From Rhizobium sp. Root1220 (GTDB taxonomy: Bacteria > Pseudomonadota > Alphaproteobacteria > Rhizobiales > Rhizobiaceae): a stretch of DNA of 64,000 bases. Made by a program: the position numbers and the translations under genes. Positions within the stretch are counted from its first letter, which is position 1, and every line of letters starts with the position of its first letter. The DNA lies in NCBI RefSeq assembly GCF_001426265.1, contig NZ_LMDG01000032.1, forward strand, positions 415,969 to 479,968, given 5' to 3'. Under the pieces are notes generated by a model. That model was not told the origin of the DNA. It saw nothing but the letters and a program-made list of their open reading frames with translations, and did not search any database. Below, in pieces: positions 62,116 to 64,000 of this stretch.

Positions 62116-63198
62116 ATGCAGATCAGTCGGTTTTCATCACGGCGCGAAGGTGAAAGTATCCATAGGCGGCAAACGTGGCAGCTCCCATCCGTCGCGATGA
62201 CAATGGCCCTGCTTGCTGCGCCGACCTGCGCGATAGCGGGCGTAAAGTGCCCCAGCATCGGAAAACCCGTGGTTAGCCTGGCGCTGGGCAGCCGATATGA
62301 AAGCAATGACAAGTCCCGTTCCGATATCGACGAAAGTGCAAATGCCGTTGTCAACAAGGCGCTGAAGCCTATTGACGTCTATGTTCGCAGTCTCGCAAAC
62401 CTTTCCGACCAATCGCCGAAGGCCGGGACGCGAGACGAAACGAACCGCTGTTTGTATCGCGCGCTGTCGAGCTGGGCGGACGCCGGCGCGCTTTCCGACC
62501 TCGGCACTCTCAATGCAAAGCTTGCGATCTCACCACGGGTCGCAGGAATGGCCATATCCTACCGCGATGCAAAGGCGGTCACACCGCCCGATGACGGCCA
62601 GAAGAGGGCGATCGAAGCCTGGCTTCAGTCTATCGGAATGGAGCTTATGACATTCTTCGACGACGATGCCCCGAAAATGGCTTCTCAAAACAATCTGCGC
62701 GCCTGGGCAGGGCTGGCCGTGGGCCAGATCGGCGTTGCGACAGACAATGACCGGCTTTCCAGTTGGGGAGCAAAGACGAATGAGATGGTAATATGTTCGG
62801 CAGACGATGACGGCGGATTGCCGTTGGAGATGAAGCGGGGCGACAAGGCGCTCCATTACCAGCTTCATGCCGTGGGTCCTCTTGTCGTCAATGCGGCGCT
62901 CCTCAACGCGAAGTTCAACGACAGTTTCAGCGTATGCCAAGGCAAGCTCGATCGTATTGTTGATTTCACGCTGTCAGCAATCCAAGAACCAGAACTTGCT
63001 GCTGCCAAGGCCGGCACGGATCAGACTTTTTCGACTGGTAAGGAAAAGCTGGAAGCCTTCCAGATCGCATGGCTGGAGCCGTACTTGAAGTTTCGCAAAA
63101 GTGAGAAGGCCACACGGCTCGCCGAGCAGTACCGACCATTGTCGAACTCCAATCTTGGGGGAAATTTGACCATTCAATATTCAGGCAAATCGAAATGA
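62116..63198 (+). CDS. algL: AlgL-like PL5 protein lacking catalytic Asn-His
   Basis: 360 residues; signal peptide ends near TCAIAG. The PL5 fold is recognisable from CPSIGKPVVSLALGSRYE, CLYRALSSWADAGAL and MKRGDKALHYQLHAVGPLVV. The latter keeps the Arg (241) and Tyr (248) equivalents of Pseudomonas AlgL Arg249 and Tyr256. The NNHSYW-type motif that supplies the neutralising Asn and base His is replaced by SQNNLRAW (190-197). Lyase activity is thus doubtful. It is the last gene of the operon, one base after the Sel1 gene. Confidence 0.8.
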   Translation: MQISRFSSRREGESIHRRQTWQLPSVAMTMALLAAPTCAIAGVKCPSIGKPVVSLALGSRYESNDKSRSDIDESANAVVNKALKPIDVYVRSLANLSDQSPKAGTRDETNRCLYRALSSWADAGALSDLGTLNAKLAISPRVAGMAISYRDAKAVTPPDDGQKRAIEAWLQSIGMELMTFFDDDAPKMASQNNLRAWAGLAVGQIGVATDNDRLSSWGAKTNEMVICSADDDGGLPLEMKRGDKALHYQLHAVGPLVVNAALLNAKFNDSFSVCQGKLDRIVDFTLSAIQEPELAAAKAGTDQTFSTGKEKLEAFQIAWLEPYLKFRKSEKATRLAEQYRPLSNSNLGGNLTIQYSGKSK

Positions 63199-63326
63199 GA
63201 GTGTCTAAATTCGAGATGGTCGCTGACAGACAGTGATGTGGTTGAATTAAGGCAACCGGCAGGTGATCGGAACGGAGGGCTTACGACCGGTCTCCACAAT
63301 CGGGAATTTCAAACAGGGAGGTCGTG

Positions 63327-63572
63327 ATGAGAAGTTACTTGCTGTTTCAGCTGGTGTTCAGTGCGGTGGTTTTGCTCGCTCCCAGCGCGGCTCTCGCTTC
63401 CACGCCTGCTGCTCCGAAACAAGCAGAAGCATCTGCTCCGACTGGCAGCAAAGCGAAGTTGAGTCCCAAGACGTGCGCAAAGCTAGAAACAAAGGCGAGA
63501 AACTCGGGCAAAAGCATGGACATTGTCTTGAGAAGAAAGATGCGGCTAGAAGCGCGAGGCTGCGTTTTCTGA
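63327..63572 (+). CDS. Small secreted protein, 81 residues
   Basis: ATG 63327 with GGGAGG upstream. A clear signal peptide (LLFQLVFSAVVLLAPSAALA) precedes a Lys/Ala-rich mature part with two cysteines (KLSPKTCAKLETKAR; LEARGCVF). No family recognised. It lies 128 bases after algL in the same direction and may be the last member of the alginate unit or an independent gene. Confidence 0.6.
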   Translation: MRSYLLFQLVFSAVVLLAPSAALASTPAAPKQAEASAPTGSKAKLSPKTCAKLETKARNSGKSMDIVLRRKMRLEARGCVF

Positions 63573-63948
63573 AGGTAGATTCGCGATGAAGCCGCGGAGC
63601 TCGCGGTTGCCTGCTCAAAACGCGACCACCAAGGTGCGAGTCAGACCCACGAAAATCGATTGAAGTATTGTCGATAGTAGGTTTATTCGGCCGAATTCCT
63701 AGCTGCGACGTCGCGCGAGCGCTTGATTTCCGCACGTTTGGCGTAAACGAGATAGAAGACTCTATGCGAAAAACAACATAGGCGCCTTCAAGCGTAACCG
63801 CTCCAATAGGCGCCCTACCGTTGTGAGAGTGGAAGATCCGGCTGCATAGCCGTCGACCGCGTAGGCGATCAATACAATCAGCACGACAACCACAGATATC
63901 CGGTAACCGCCCGATTGGCACCGCCTGCCGCATAATGCCTTAATGGCC
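63573..63948. other. Right-end region without supported gene
   Basis: About 375 bases. On the minus strand a hydrophobic stretch (VVVVLIVLIAYAVDGYAAGS, roughly 63.83-63.89 kb) could belong to a small membrane protein, but no good start or ribosome-binding site is seen. Nothing else is recognisable. Confidence 0.3.
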
Positions 63949-63988
63949 TAAGACACGTGTTTAACGACGTCGTTAGCGACGTGTCTTA
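63949..63988. repeat. Forty-base interrupted palindrome at the window end
   Basis: Outer arms TAAGACACGT (63949-63958) and ACGTGTCTTA (63979-63988) pair perfectly. The centre TAACGACGTCGTTA (63962-63975) is itself a perfect palindrome on the same axis. Only the three-base steps GTT and GCG interrupt pairing. It is not followed by a T-run. It may be a recombination or protein-binding site, a mobile-element end, or an mRNA hairpin. Confidence 0.55.
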
Positions 63989-64000
63989 TGGGGGGATCGC

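Noticed and set aside
1..64000. CRISPR arrays, tRNA or rRNA genes, prophage
   Set aside because: No regularly spaced direct repeats, tRNA cloverleaf or rRNA-like stretches, and no phage structural or integrase genes were recognised when reading the window.

Overview
The window reads as accessory DNA of a Rhizobiaceae-type alphaproteobacterium (Sinorhizobium/Ensifer/Rhizobium-like). The reasons are the high-GC coding DNA, the pcaR-pcaIJF order, a membrane-anchored redox adenylate cyclase, a DUF2934 gene behind a GGAAC-N16-CGTT stress promoter, and FkbM, DUF3095 and glycosyltransferase genes. No rRNA, tRNA or replication gene was seen, so a megaplasmid or chromid is possible but unproven.

Layout. 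(1) 0-19.6 kb: a glycan and signalling region. Three glycosyltransferases sit downstream of a complete oligopeptide-type ABC importer on the minus strand. They are followed by a soluble adenylate cyclase, a nucleotide-sugar dehydrogenase, a DUF3095 cyclase-fold protein, two methyltransferases, a membrane/[2Fe-2S]/cyclase fusion, a GT4 enzyme with a polysaccharide-deacetylase-like partner, and a metallo-beta-lactamase-fold hydrolase. (2) 20-28.7 kb: a lipocalin-like protein, the beta-ketoadipate genes pcaR/pcaIJF with a PcaR-type operator, glgX, an SDR, a GST, a receiver-domain remnant and two tiny membrane-protein genes. (3) 28.9-33.1 kb: DUF2934, cardiolipin synthase, an EEP nuclease/phosphatase and an esterase-fold protein lacking its serine. 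(4) 33.1-43.2 kb: a two-sided sugar-catabolic locus. It has a DeoR regulator, two FGGY kinases, a class II aldolase, a HAD phosphatase, a ribose-type ABC importer and a D-tagatose/D-psicose 3-epimerase-like enzyme. (5) 43.2-46.2 kb: a gene-poor junction with small genes, a HAD phosphatase and an IS5-family remnant. (6) 46.2-63.2 kb: a LuxR-type regulator followed by a tightly coupled, twelve-gene alginate-type exopolysaccharide operon.

The most interesting system is the alginate-type operon: algD, alg8, alg44, algA, algG, algI, algJ, a Sel1 gene, algX, algF, a 915-residue Sel1/AlgK-like gene, and algL. Its order differs from Pseudomonas and Azotobacter. Chain making (AlgD, Alg8) and acetylation (AlgI, AlgJ, AlgX, AlgF) keep their recognisable catalytic residues. 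By eye, four control or tailoring functions look disabled. Alg44 lacks two c-di-GMP-binding PilZ residues. AlgA has no histidine in its phosphomannose-isomerase half. AlgG has no DPHDRS epimerase motif. AlgL lacks the catalytic Asn-His pair. No AlgE porin gene is present. The combined prediction is an acetylated, guluronate-free polymannuronate-like polymer, possibly independent of c-di-GMP, exported through an unidentified outer-membrane route. This is inference from motif reading, not from alignments or experiments.
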